Positions 37,386 through 46,716 of a DNA stretch of 64,000 nt are shown here, one piece after another. Both the position numbers and the translations under genes were made by a program. The notes beneath the pieces were generated by a model. The model made no database searches. It was given only the letters and a program-made list of their open reading frames with translations, and was not told where the DNA came from. Source of the stretch: Halanaerobium sp. MA284_MarDTE_T2 (GTDB lineage: Bacteria; Bacillota; Halanaerobiia; Halanaerobiales; Halanaerobiaceae); assembly GCF_003337245.1 (NCBI RefSeq), contig NZ_QPJE01000001.1, positions 124,001 through 188,000 on the forward strand, in the 5' to 3' direction. Positions within the stretch are counted from its first letter, which is position 1. The number at the start of each line of letters is the position of its first letter.

Positions 37386-39770
37386 ATGTCAGAAAAAATA
37401 TATCCAATCGCAATTGAAGATAAAATGAAGAATGCTTATTTAAACTATTCTTTAAGTGTTATTATAGGTAGAGCTCTGCCTGATGTCAGAGATGGTTTAA
37501 AACCGGTACACAGGAGGATACTTTTTGCAGCAAAAGAGCTTGGCTTACTGCACAACAGACCACATAAAAAATCTGCCCGGCTGGTTGGAGAGGTTTTAGG
37601 TAAATTCCATCCTCATGGTGATTCAGCAGTTTACGATGCTTTGGTAAGAATGGCCCAGGATTTTAATCAGCGTTACCCGCTTATAGATGGACATGGAAAT
37701 TTTGGTTCTATTGATGGTGATAGTGCTGCTGCCATGAGATACACAGAAACAAAGCTGACTAATTTTGCTGAGTCTCTGCTGGAAAATATTGATGAAAATA
37801 CAGTAGATTTTACTGATAACTTTGATGGAAGCCTTAAAGAACCTGTTGTGCTTCCCTCAAAAATACCGAACCTTTTGGTAAATGGATCCAGCGGTATTGC
37901 TGTTGGTATGAGTACATCTATACCTCCTCATAATTTAGCTGAAGTAATAGATGCTGTGCTGCATATAATTGATTATCCAAATGCCAGACTGGATACAATT
38001 ATAAGTAATTATATGCCTGGTCCTGATTTTCCTACTGGAGGAAAAATAATTGGTGATGATGGAATAAAAGAGGCATATCAAAGTGGAAAAGGGAAAATTA
38101 TACTCAGAGGGAAAACTGAGATTGAAAAAAAAGGGAGACATAAGCAGATTATTATTACAGAAATACCCTATCAGCTTAATAAAACAAAGTTAATAGAAGA
38201 AATTGCTGAACTTGTTAATAAAGATAAGCTGTCTACAGTTTCTGATCTTCGGGACGAATCTGATAAAAATGGAATAAGAATAGTGATTGAACTGAAATCT
38301 GGTGCAGATACAGACCTAATATTGAATAGGCTCTATAAATATACATCACTGCAGGGAAGTTTCAGAATTAATCTACTGGCCCTGCTTGACAACAAACCAG
38401 TAGTAATGAGTCTCTTGGAAATGATATCTCATTTTATAGACTTCAGAAAAGAAGTAATCCGCAATTACACAAAATACAATTTAGATAAAGCTGAAGATAG
38501 ATTTCATATTTTAGAAGGTTTAGAAAAAGCCGTTGATAATCTTGATCTGGTAATTCATATAATTAGAAACTCTGATTCAAAAAAGGAAGCAAAGAAAAAA
38601 CTAATTGAAGGTCTGCGTATTAGCGCCAGACAGGCCCAGTCAATTTTAGAAATGCAGCTGCAGAGACTGGTTGGAATCGAGATAAATAAGATTGAATCTG
38701 AAAGAAACGAACTGGCAAAAAAAATATCCTATTATAAAAAAGTTCTTTCTAGTGAATCAGAATTAAAAAAAGTTATGAAAAAAGAATTAAAAGAAATTAA
38801 AAATAAATTTGCTGACAGAAGAAGAACAGAAATTATTGCGGATGATAGAAAGGCTGTAATTAATAAGCAGGATTTAATTAAAGAAAAATCTGCTGTTATT
38901 TCTCTATCATATAGAGGTATTATAAAAAGAAATGACGAAATCTCTAATTTGCGTCAGAGCAAAAATGATTTTATTAATTATATTGTTAGTGGTTCTTCTT
39001 TAGATCAGTTGATGTTTTTTACTGATTCTGGAGAGGTTTATAATCTTTCTATTCATCAGATTGAAGAACACCACGGACTATCTACCGGAGAGAGTTTAAC
39101 TAACTACATCCAGATACCTATACAGGAAAAGATTGTTTCTCTCAATATACTACCCAAAGATGTTAATCAGCGAGAATTCCTTACTTTTGCAACAAGCAGT
39201 GGTGTTGTGAAGAGAACTGAAGCTGATGAATATGATACCAACTACACACATATTAGGGCCATAAAAATAAATGATGACAGATTGATCAATGTTCATCAAA
39301 CTTCTGTAGAAAATGATTTAATATTTATTAGTAAAAATGGATATTTAATAAGATTTAACGGGAAAAGTTTTTCCACTACTGGCAGAAATACAATTGGGAG
39401 TAAAGCAATTAAATTAAATTCTGATGATGAAGTTATAAATTTTGAAATATATGATAAGGATAAATTTATTGTATCAATAACAGAATGTGGAAGAGCAAAT
39501 AAAATTAGAATGAAGGCTTTTAGGTTACAGAACAGAAACGGCAGAGGTCAGAGGATTTATTCAAACAGCAGTTATAAATTAGCAGGTGCAGTTAAAGCAG
39601 AAAATAATGATCAGATAGTTATTGTAGATAAAAATAGCAAGCTTTATACTGTCAATGTTTCTGATATACCCGAAACTGCTCCAGGTGGTAATATGTATAG
39701 TACTGTGAAAGATGATGAATTTGAAAAAGCTGTTTTCATCAGCAAAAATTTAATAAAAACAGATAATTAA
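37386..39770 (+). CDS. Type IIA topoisomerase A subunit (ParC/GyrA)
   Basis: This DNA-cleaving subunit of 794 residues has the [20 protein letters not shown] region, the quinolone-resistance segment [15 protein letters not shown] and the catalytic Tyr in AMRYTET. The C-terminal beta-pinwheel is present (about 500-794). At blade 1, where GyrA has the QRRGGRG box, this protein reads [20 protein letters not shown] weak RNGRGQR occurs near the C-terminus. Topoisomerase IV is thus more likely than gyrase. The start is ATG at 37386 after GAGAGGAG. The 155-base divergent gap contains TGCAAA-N6-TTTGCA (37295-37312). Confidence 0.92.
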   Translation: MSEKIYPIAIEDKMKNAYLNYSLSVIIGRALPDVRDGLKPVHRRILFAAKELGLLHNRPHKKSARLVGEVLGKFHPHGDSAVYDALVRMAQDFNQRYPLIDGHGNFGSIDGDSAAAMRYTETKLTNFAESLLENIDENTVDFTDNFDGSLKEPVVLPSKIPNLLVNGSSGIAVGMSTSIPPHNLAEVIDAVLHIIDYPNARLDTIISNYMPGPDFPTGGKIIGDDGIKEAYQSGKGKIILRGKTEIEKKGRHKQIIITEIPYQLNKTKLIEEIAELVNKDKLSTVSDLRDESDKNGIRIVIELKSGADTDLILNRLYKYTSLQGSFRINLLALLDNKPVVMSLLEMISHFIDFRKEVIRNYTKYNLDKAEDRFHILEGLEKAVDNLDLVIHIIRNSDSKKEAKKKLIEGLRISARQAQSILEMQLQRLVGIEINKIESERNELAKKISYYKKVLSSESELKKVMKKELKEIKNKFADRRRTEIIADDRKAVINKQDLIKEKSAVISLSYRGIIKRNDEISNLRQSKNDFINYIVSGSSLDQLMFFTDSGEVYNLSIHQIEEHHGLSTGESLTNYIQIPIQEKIVSLNILPKDVNQREFLTFATSSGVVKRTEADEYDTNYTHIRAIKINDDRLINVHQTSVENDLIFISKNGYLIRFNGKSFSTTGRNTIGSKAIKLNSDDEVINFEIYDKDKFIVSITECGRANKIRMKAFRLQNRNGRGQRIYSNSSYKLAGAVKAENNDQIVIVDKNSKLYTVNVSDIPETAPGGNMYSTVKDDEFEKAVFISKNLIKTDN

Positions 39771-39775
39771 TACTT

Positions 39776-39816
39776 AAATTAAGAAAAGCGGCCTATCTGG
39801 CCGCTTTTCTTAATTT
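39776..39816. terminator. Strong bidirectional terminator
   Basis: An 18-base perfect stem (arms AAATTAAGAAAAGCGGCC and its complement) with a five-base loop. The GC-rich core plus flanking A and T runs terminate both the topoisomerase A gene (+) and the exbB-to-sleB gene string (-). Confidence 0.93.
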
Positions 39817-39871
39817 AATCTTACTGTAAATAAAAAAGTTCGAAGGATATTTTGTTCATGAGCTTTTTTAA

Positions 39872-40456
39872 TTATTTTAGAAAAACATGATTACCTATTT
39901 TAACAACCTTTTTTCTTTTAGCAAAAAACTCTGGATTTTTTGATTTATCAGGATTATAAAAATAAAGGCTTCCTCTGCTCGGATCATTTCCTTCAGCAGC
40001 TTCATAAGCAGCTTTATATGAATCACTGCTGGGAGACAAATTAATTTGTCCATTTTCTACTGAAGTAAACTGACCACTCTGATAGACAACTTCTTTTATA
40101 GTGTTCGGGAAGGATGGATGATAAACTCTGTTAATTATAACAGCAGCTACTGCAACTTTACCCATATAAATTTCTCCTCGTGCTTCCGCATGAACTGCTT
40201 TTGCCAGAATATTAATATCTTCAGTAGAAAATCTGTCAACTGATATGTTGTTTAAATTTTCTGCACTGCTTTTGTCATTATCAGCAAAAATTAACAGAAG
40301 AAGCATTAATCCAATACCTGTAACAACATCCTCGTTTTCAATTGAAGCAGCAGCAGCTCTACTGCTGCCTACCCCAGAAAAGAAAAACATAAATGTATTT
40401 GTTAGAAGAAATATTATTAATAAAAGTGAAACTCCTCTCCACCTTAAATGCTGCAT
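39872..40456 (-). CDS. SleB/CwlJ-type cell-wall hydrolase (Hydrolase_2)
   Basis: This 194-residue exported protein has a membrane segment at residues about 10-30 and a C-terminal Hydrolase_2 domain: LAKAVHAEARGEIYMGKVAV with the catalytic Glu, then AAVIINRVYHPSFPNTIKEV and GSLYFYNPDKS. The family contains spore-cortex lytic enzymes SleB and CwlJ and vegetative wall amidases/transglycosylases. It is the last gene of the exbB-exbD-tonB string, 20 bases after the SLH tether gene, so a vegetative envelope role is plausible. AAAGGAG precedes the ATG. Confidence 0.87.
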   Translation of the reverse strand: MQHLRWRGVSLLLIIFLLTNTFMFFFSGVGSSRAAAASIENEDVVTGIGLMLLLLIFADNDKSSAENLNNISVDRFSTEDINILAKAVHAEARGEIYMGKVAVAAVIINRVYHPSFPNTIKEVVYQSGQFTSVENGQINLSPSSDSYKAAYEAAEGNDPSRGSLYFYNPDKSKNPEFFAKRKKVVKIGNHVFLK

Positions 40457-40476
40457 AAGCTAAAATCTCCTTTAAA

Positions 40477-41238
40477 TTATAGTAATAGGGCCAGCAAAGC
40501 CAGTCCTCCTAAAATATACGCAGTATTTCCTGATCCTTTCTTTTCTGCCAGCTTTTGATTTTTTACTTCAAGTTGTTCTTCCAGGTCGGAAATTCTATTT
40601 TCCAGCTGATTAATTTTTGTCATAGCAACACTCTGACTATCCTGAAGATTTTGTATGGTGGAGCTTGATGCCAGTTCACCATCAACTCCAATATTTCTTT
40701 TAGTTAAAGCAAGTTCCTGTTCTAAATCAGATATTCTGCTCGAAAGAGAAGTAACTTCTTCCTGTAGATTTTTAATTTCTACAACTTGATCAATAATATC
40801 TGATACTTCACCTTCCAGTGAAGAAACCCTGTCGTTTACATTACCAATATCTTCATCCTGAATCATATTCTTCTGTTCAACCTTTTTAATTCTGTCCTCA
40901 AAAACTTTCTGATTTTGGGCTACTGCAACCAATTCATCTCTAAACTCAAGCGATAATTTTCTAATTACGTCTACATCTTCTTCAGATAATTCCTGAGTAC
41001 CAGCCTCCATATTGTTTAACATTCTGGCAATAATTTCGGCCAGTTCATATCTGGAAACTTTTTCATTACCCTTAAAAGTACCATCGGAATAAAGTGAAAG
41101 ATATCCTCTATCTATCAGCTGCTGAACACTGTCATATGCCCAGTGGTCTCTTGGTACATCCTTAATTTCTGCTGCCTGCCCAATGACACTAAATGTGAGC
41201 AGTAAAATCATTATTAATACTGTAACTTTAATTTTCAT
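40477..41238 (-). CDS. SLH-domain, coiled-coil, C-terminally anchored envelope tether (Omp-alpha-like)
   Basis: This 253-residue protein has a signal peptide (residues 1-22) and one SLH domain (about 23-75, IKDVPRDHWAYDSVQQLIDR ... VSRYELAEIIARML). A long coiled coil spans about 85-235, and a short hydrophobic C-terminus (TAYILGGLALLALLL) ends the chain. This is the layout of Thermotoga Omp-alpha, in which SLH binds the wall, the coil spans the periplasm and the C-terminus sits in the outer membrane. It overlaps the upstream gene by one base (TAATG). Confidence 0.82.
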   Translation of the reverse strand: MKIKVTVLIMILLLTFSVIGQAAEIKDVPRDHWAYDSVQQLIDRGYLSLYSDGTFKGNEKVSRYELAEIIARMLNNMEAGTQELSEEDVDVIRKLSLEFRDELVAVAQNQKVFEDRIKKVEQKNMIQDEDIGNVNDRVSSLEGEVSDIIDQVVEIKNLQEEVTSLSSRISDLEQELALTKRNIGVDGELASSSTIQNLQDSQSVAMTKINQLENRISDLEEQLEVKNQKLAEKKGSGNTAYILGGLALLALLL

Positions 41239-43220
41239 TATTTAGCCTCCTGTTTAATATTCTTAATATCAAGCTGTATTTCATTACCCAAACCATCAAA
41301 TGCTTTTAGATTATTGACAATAATATTACCAATATTCTCTTCTTTTTTTCTGAAGTGAAGTGTTGCCAGAACTCCTGTAGCTCTGCTAAATGGAAGCTCT
41401 TGATTAAATTCAATTAAACCATCCTTTATTTTTTTAGGTTTGTTCCATGGAAGCAGATTTCCTTCGGTCACAAATAAATTGCCTCGAGAAATATAACTTA
41501 ATCTCAATTTATCAGTGTTATAATTAAAGTTAAAACTTAAATTTTCTGCCTCTGCAATATTGGCTGCTCTAAGTTCAATAGAAATAAAGTTGCTGTCATC
41601 TTCTTCTACCACATTCAGATATATAATAGGTTTTAATTCCGGCAGACTAATTTTTTCGACAATTGTTTTTTCATACCCATTAATACCGCTAACCTTAACT
41701 GCAAAAGGAAGTTCTCCATCAATTCTTAAAGCCTCTATTAACCAGTTTACTTTTAAATTTTCCTGAGATTGAAGGTAGCCTAGGTGCTTTTTGAGTTTTT
41801 CACTGGGACCTGGGACAAGACCAGGTGGTAATATTAGTTCAGCTTCGACCCCATATAGAGATGATTCTCCACTATTACTTAATTTTGCCTGCAGCTTAAA
41901 AGGATTGGGCTTCAGCTGACCATTAATTATGCCTACATCTTCCAGTAGTGTAATTTTTGCATTTAATACTGGAGGACCAACAAATTTAACATTTCTTTCT
42001 ACCTGGTTTGAATCAGTATTATCTGCCTCCACCAGTACTCTGTAAGTTATTTCTTTTGGAATTTCTGAACCGGCTGGTTTAACATCCCATTTAAGCTGAG
42101 CAGACTCACCAGCTTTCATATTTCCAAGTTCTCTTGTTATTTTACCAGCTTCAAATGTATCAGGAAGTTCCAGTTTTACTGAAACATTTCTGGCATTTAT
42201 TTCTGAAGTGTTTTCCAAATAGGCAATAATAGGAAAACTTTCGTTGTCTTTATCCAGTGTTACTTCTGCCGGTGAAGTTACTCCCAGAGAAATAAGTCCA
42301 GGGACAATGGTAATTCCACCAAGACCATATTTAGTTATATAAGTTTTACTTTCACCTGCTGGAATTTTTTCCGGCACCCAGAACATAGCAATTGCACTGT
42401 CTATTTCATATTCACCTTTGCGAATAAATTCCTGGCCGGGATTAAAGTCAAAATCCCATATACCATCAGCCAGACTTCCCCAGTCAGCAAAATAAACTTT
42501 ATCAGGTGGGGTAACATCTGGTCCTAAAAAAGTACCTTGTGAGGTAACTTGAGGGGCAGCCAAACTGTCGAAAGCCTGCCAGAAATTATTAAGCTCTTTT
42601 TTGTAGTACAATTTATCTGTAGTCACAGCATCAGTACCTAATCTAAAAGGAGCTCCATCATTTTCTCCCAGCATAGTATCCAGCATTATCCTTAGACCAA
42701 TTTTTTGCTCTTCTTTACTGTTATTAATGATCCTATATTTTATCTGCCCTGTATCCGGAAGTCCGGTGGTAGAACTTTTTACAATACTTAATATCTGTTC
42801 AACTATAATATCTCCAAACTTTGAGCGGGTGATAATACTGTCCCCCTCAACTGTAGGAGGAGTTATAATTTCACCATAATTACCATTATTCCCAGCTCTG
42901 CGTTCAGTTTTACCGCCAAAAATATATTTTTTGTTATTTATCCAGAGTGTTGTATAGGATGTCCAGGGACTGGGTCTTCCATAAATCAGTGGTTTATTAT
43001 TATCATTATTTCTCAAAGGTGCTCCACCGGTTGTTTCAATTGCAAATCTGCCCTGGCTGTTTTCCTGCTGGTTAACAACAAGTACAATATAATCATTACC
43101 CAGTCTGAGGTTATTATTTTGATCTATATGTTTAAAAAATTTATCCTGGGCCATTACACAGCCTGAAGCTGAACTTAATGCAAGAAATAAAAGTAAAGCT
43201 AAGGAAATAGTTTTTCTCAT
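41238..43220 (-). CDS. Large secreted protein with cohesin-like C-terminal domain
   Basis: This 660-residue exported protein has a signal peptide (about 1-24; SASGC may be a lipobox variant). An N-terminal beta-rich region of unknown family follows (about 30-300). Two repeat domains resembling CARDB/DUF11-type Ig-like folds come next (about 310-420 and 430-525). The C-terminus is a cohesin-like domain (about 530-655; ISIELRAANIAEAENLSFNF, GVLATLHFRK). Cohesin folds mediate protein docking on surfaces. It starts three bases after tonB and overlaps the tether gene. The exact function is unknown. Confidence 0.75.
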   Translation of the reverse strand: MRKTISLALLLFLALSSASGCVMAQDKFFKHIDQNNNLRLGNDYIVLVVNQQENSQGRFAIETTGGAPLRNNDNNKPLIYGRPSPWTSYTTLWINNKKYIFGGKTERRAGNNGNYGEIITPPTVEGDSIITRSKFGDIIVEQILSIVKSSTTGLPDTGQIKYRIINNSKEEQKIGLRIMLDTMLGENDGAPFRLGTDAVTTDKLYYKKELNNFWQAFDSLAAPQVTSQGTFLGPDVTPPDKVYFADWGSLADGIWDFDFNPGQEFIRKGEYEIDSAIAMFWVPEKIPAGESKTYITKYGLGGITIVPGLISLGVTSPAEVTLDKDNESFPIIAYLENTSEINARNVSVKLELPDTFEAGKITRELGNMKAGESAQLKWDVKPAGSEIPKEITYRVLVEADNTDSNQVERNVKFVGPPVLNAKITLLEDVGIINGQLKPNPFKLQAKLSNSGESSLYGVEAELILPPGLVPGPSEKLKKHLGYLQSQENLKVNWLIEALRIDGELPFAVKVSGINGYEKTIVEKISLPELKPIIYLNVVEEDDSNFISIELRAANIAEAENLSFNFNYNTDKLRLSYISRGNLFVTEGNLLPWNKPKKIKDGLIEFNQELPFSRATGVLATLHFRKKEENIGNIIVNNLKAFDGLGNEIQLDIKNIKQEAK

Positions 43221-43223
43221 AAA

Positions 43224-44165
43224 TTATTCACCTCCTGTTAAAAATTCAACATTTCCAAGATTAACATCTACCTGTGAATTATCAAATTCATCAATATAGT
43301 ATTTTACTTCTATTGGTATTACATATGCTTTATTATATGATTTAAAACTCCAGCCTCTTTTTATTGTTAAAACTGCAACCCTGTCCATTGTATCATAACC
43401 TGAAGTTTCATTAATTGTGACATTTTTAACAGTTCCTTCAGGGGTAATTTCAACAGTTAATTTAACAGTACCTTCAGCCCTGCTGCCAACTAGATCTTTT
43501 GGAAAAGCAGGTCTAACTACTATACTGATTAACTCACCAGATGTAGGTGGTGGAGGTGGGGGTGGAGTCTGTTCAACTTCTTCTTCACCAGGCTTAATAT
43601 TTTCTGCACTTTGAGCACTATCTTCTGCAGTATTTTGTTCTTCTTCTATTTCTACTTCCACATCACTTTTTTCACTGCTTAAAACTTTAGTTTCTGTATT
43701 TTCACTATCATTAGTTTCTGTATCCGTAATTTCTTCCTTTATATCTTCAGTTTCCTTTTTCACTTCTTCAGCTGACGTGTTTTCCTGTGATAATTCTTCT
43801 TCTGTAATATCAGATTCCACTTCTATATTTTCTTCAATTTCAGGTTCGTGCTCCGGTTCTGGTTTTTTAATTTCTTCAGGTTCTTCTACTTCTTTAGCTT
43901 CTGTATCTTCTTTTTCTTCAGTAATTTTTTCCTGTTCTGCAGTGATTTCCTCTATTTCTTCCTGGGGAACAGGTTCTTCGGTCTGCAGTGGAGCAGGTTG
44001 ATATTCAACCAATTGAATATAGCCATAATCATTTAAATCAGTGTTTTCACCCCTAACATTCCCCTGCATAAATCCAAAAGGAATAAAATAAAGAAGTAGG
44101 AGATGAAGAATTATAGAAAAAACAACATATGCTGCTAATTTATTTTGATTATCATTTCCAGACAT
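43224..44165 (-). CDS. tonB: TonB-family energy transducer
   Basis: This 313-residue protein has an N-terminal membrane anchor with the conserved His (AAYVVFSIILHLLLLYFIPFG). A long Glu-rich, Pro-containing spacer (about 55-210, including a run of seven prolines) follows, then a C-terminal TonB domain (about 215-300; GTVKLTVEITPEGTVKNVTI, GYDTMDRVAVLTIKRGW). TonB transmits proton-motive force from ExbB/ExbD to the outer membrane. The acidic spacer is unusual, since typical ones are Pro/Lys-rich. It is the third gene after exbB and exbD. Confidence 0.93.
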   Translation of the reverse strand: MSGNDNQNKLAAYVVFSIILHLLLLYFIPFGFMQGNVRGENTDLNDYGYIQLVEYQPAPLQTEEPVPQEEIEEITAEQEKITEEKEDTEAKEVEEPEEIKKPEPEHEPEIEENIEVESDITEEELSQENTSAEEVKKETEDIKEEITDTETNDSENTETKVLSSEKSDVEVEIEEEQNTAEDSAQSAENIKPGEEEVEQTPPPPPPPTSGELISIVVRPAFPKDLVGSRAEGTVKLTVEITPEGTVKNVTINETSGYDTMDRVAVLTIKRGWSFKSYNKAYVIPIEVKYYIDEFDNSQVDVNLGNVEFLTGGE

Positions 44166-44180
44166 AACTTCACCATCCTA

Positions 44181-44585
44181 TTAATTACCTTCTTTTTCTG
44201 CCGCAAGGGCCAGCTTATATATTCCTACCTGACGCATTCCATCCATGACTGAAACGACATTTTCATATTTTGTATTTTTATCAGCACTTATGATAACAAC
44301 TAAAGAATCAGTTTCAGAGTTCCTGTTTTCAGCCTGAGCAACAATTTCAGACAGTGGTAGGTTGTTTCCATCATAAAAATAATTACCATTTTCGTCTATT
44401 TCGACTAAAAAGTTTTTGTTTGTTTGTTCGGTAGCAGTGACAGCACGCGGCAGCTGCATATCTATTCCATATGGATTTGATCTAAAAGTGGTAAATAGCA
44501 TAAAGAAAACCAATAAAAAAAATATTACATCAATCATAGGGATAATATTGATAGAACTTTTCTTTTTAAGAGTAGTTCTGAACAT
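44181..44585 (-). CDS. exbD: Biopolymer transport protein ExbD/TolR
   Basis: This 134-residue motor component has a single N-terminal membrane helix, with the conserved membrane aspartate in INIIPMIDVIFFLLVFFML, and a periplasmic ExbD/TolR domain (DENGNYFYDGNNLPLSEI, VVIISADKNTKYENVVSVMD). It uses proton flow with ExbB to drive TonB. The start is ATG at 44585 with GAGGTGAGG upstream. It overlaps the 3' end of exbB by 20 bases and lies 15 bases before tonB. Confidence 0.93.
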   Translation of the reverse strand: MFRTTLKKKSSINIIPMIDVIFFLLVFFMLFTTFRSNPYGIDMQLPRAVTATEQTNKNFLVEIDENGNYFYDGNNLPLSEIVAQAENRNSETDSLVVIISADKNTKYENVVSVMDGMRQVGIYKLALAAEKEGN

Positions 44586-45216
44586 TATCCTCACCTCTGT
44601 TACTGCCAACGACATCTATTATTTCAACCATGTTTAAATTCATTTCATGTGCTTTTTTCTCAACTTTTTGGGAAAAATATGAATAAAATACTGCTGTAGG
44701 GATAGCTATAATTAATCCCATAGCTGTACTGATAAGAGCAGCAGCAATCCCGGAACTGATCTGAGCCGGATTAGCAGCTCCTGCAGCTGTACCGAGTATA
44801 TTGAAGCTGCTGATGATACCTATAACTGTACCCAGCAGTCCCAGCAGTGGTGATATCATAGCTATTACATCAAGAATTGGAAGATGCTTTTCCATTTTTT
44901 TAATCTCATTTTCACCTACTGCCTGAAGAACTTCCCTTAGTCTGGCCGGGTTTTCACTATTATGAGCTAATGCCGTTGATAGAAGTTTGGCATTTGGTCC
45001 TTTTTTTCCTTTCAATTCGTTTAATGCACTTAAAATATCTCCCTCTTCAACCAATATTTCTATTCTTTTTATAAGTCTAAAATTATTATCTTTATGTTGG
45101 GCAAAAAATATCGCTTTTTCTATAATAACTGCAAGACTAAAAACTGATGCAAGCAGAAGTGGGATAGACATTGGACCCCCAAGTGAGAAAAAATTCCATA
45201 TACGACTCAAATTCAA
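44566..45216 (-). CDS. exbB: Biopolymer transport protein ExbB/TolQ/MotA family
   Basis: The 216-residue stator protein has three membrane helices. The last two fall in the MotA/TolQ/ExbB proton-channel segment ISPLLGLLGTVIGIISSFNI and ISSGIAAALISTAMGLIIAI. A large cytoplasmic loop separates helices 1 and 2. The start chosen is TTG at 45216, eight bases after GAGGAG; the GTG at 45225 overlaps that site. It is the first gene of the exbB-exbD-tonB string, and 90 bases separate it from the histidine kinase gene upstream on the same strand. Confidence 0.93.
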   Translation of the reverse strand: MNLSRIWNFFSLGGPMSIPLLLASVFSLAVIIEKAIFFAQHKDNNFRLIKRIEILVEEGDILSALNELKGKKGPNAKLLSTALAHNSENPARLREVLQAVGENEIKKMEKHLPILDVIAMISPLLGLLGTVIGIISSFNILGTAAGAANPAQISSGIAAALISTAMGLIIAIPTAVFYSYFSQKVEKKAHEMNLNMVEIIDVVGSNRGEDNVQNYS

Positions 45217-45306
45217 ATTGATCACTCCTCTTTATTAATAATATTATAAGTTTGCTAATACATAAGTTCTACATAAACGATTATAATCCTTTCTTTAAAT
45301 TGAGGA

Positions 45307-46716
45307 TTATAAGGGTAGAATAATAGTAAAAATAGTCTCTTCTTTCTTGCTTTTTACTGATATTGTTCCACCATGTGCTTCCACCAGCTCTTTTGTAACA
45401 GCAAGTCCTATACCTGTACCCCCCGTATCTTTAGATCTGGATTGGTCTGCACGATAAAACCTTTCAAAAATAAATGGCAGATCTTTTTGATCTATTTCTG
45501 GGCCAGTATTAATTATTTTTACAGCAATATGGTCGTTTAGATTTTTGCTTTCTACATTTATTTTTCCTCCTACTCTATTATATTTAACAGCATTTTCTAT
45601 TAAATTACTTAAAATCTGTATCATGCTGTCTCTATCTGCAGTTATTGATGTATTTTGTGCAAGGTCTAAATTTACAGAAATGTCTTTGTCTTTTATATTA
45701 AATTGATATTTGTTCAATATTTCGCTTAAAATGGAGCTTAAGTCAAGTCTTTCTTTATTTAAATTGATAATTTTATTCTGTGCTTCACTGTATTCCTGAA
45801 GCTGATTAATAAGTCTAATTAGGCGTTCAGACTCTTCCTGCAGCTCTTTAATGGTTTGATTATCCATTTCCATTAAACCATCCTCAACAGCTTCTAAATA
45901 GCCTTTAATAGTAGTCACCGGTGTGCGCAGCTCATGAGCCAGATCGGATGTAGAGTCTTTTCTTATTTTTTCCAGTTTTTCAAGCTTATCAGTCATTATA
46001 TTAAATGATTCTCCAAGCTGAGCAAGTTCATCATTACCTTTTATATTAACTTTCTGTTTATAGTTTCCATCAGCAACATTTAAAGCAGAACGATTTAGCT
46101 TCAGCAGGGGTCTGGTAATATATTTGGAAAGAAAAAATGCCATTAAACCGGCTGCGGTAGCTACAAATATTCCACTGATAAAAATAGCATTAAAAACACT
46201 CTTTTTAAAATACTGATAAATACCTGCCTCTGATTCTGCATTGACAGCAATTTCTTTCCAGTAAATATATGCTTTAGTAGAGTCATTAATTTTGATTTCG
46301 TTTATTCTTGTTTTACCAGGAAAATCATCAGGAGAAATTTGACTGTGAATTGGCATATGGGAAGCTCCCATCATCGGCCCCATTCTCCGCATCATATTAT
46401 TCATATGACCTTCTGTACCTGGTCTGTAAATATATTCTCCATTTTTCTGTTTTGCCAATCTAAGCCAAATTGGAATTCTATTAGCTCTAGTAAAATTATT
46501 AATAATTTTATTTAATTCAGAAGTATTAATATTATCTCTGGACAGATAATCTTTTAATATTTCCGCCAGTTCAATTATACTGTCTTCTCTCTGCATGTTC
46601 ACAAAATCATTGAAGTGTTCTCCGACGGAAAAATTAATAAAAAATCCAGCTACAGAAAGGCTCAGCACAATTAATATAATAAATATAAAAAATAATTTAA
46701 AACTGAGTTTGCTCAT
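45307..46716 (-). CDS. Sensor histidine kinase with Met/His-rich sensor loop
   Basis: This 469-residue kinase has membrane helix 1 (about 8-30), an extracytoplasmic sensor (about 31-172), helix 2 (about 175-196), HAMP (about 197-250) and a HisKA domain with DLAHELRTP (phospho-His at 261). An HATPase domain with N, G1 and G2 boxes (NLIENAVKYN, TGGTGIGLAV) ends the chain. Sensor residues 104-124 contain six or more methionines and three histidines, reminiscent of copper/silver-binding loops. It overlaps the response regulator gene by one base. Confidence 0.93.
   Translation of the reverse strand: MSKLSFKLFFIFIILIVLSLSVAGFFINFSVGEHFNDFVNMQREDSIIELAEILKDYLSRDNINTSELNKIINNFTRANRIPIWLRLAKQKNGEYIYRPGTEGHMNNMMRRMGPMMGASHMPIHSQISPDDFPGKTRINEIKINDSTKAYIYWKEIAVNAESEAGIYQYFKKSVFNAIFISGIFVATAAGLMAFFLSKYITRPLLKLNRSALNVADGNYKQKVNIKGNDELAQLGESFNIMTDKLEKLEKIRKDSTSDLAHELRTPVTTIKGYLEAVEDGLMEMDNQTIKELQEESERLIRLINQLQEYSEAQNKIINLNKERLDLSSILSEILNKYQFNIKDKDISVNLDLAQNTSITADRDSMIQILSNLIENAVKYNRVGGKINVESKNLNDHIAVKIINTGPEIDQKDLPFIFERFYRADQSRSKDTGGTGIGLAVTKELVEAHGGTISVKSKKEETIFTIILPL

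Noticed and set aside
43417-44036. Several open frames antisense to tonB rich in Ser, Phe or Gly
   Set aside because: They are shadows of the Glu/Pro-rich spacer of tonB and have no ribosome sites or family resemblance.
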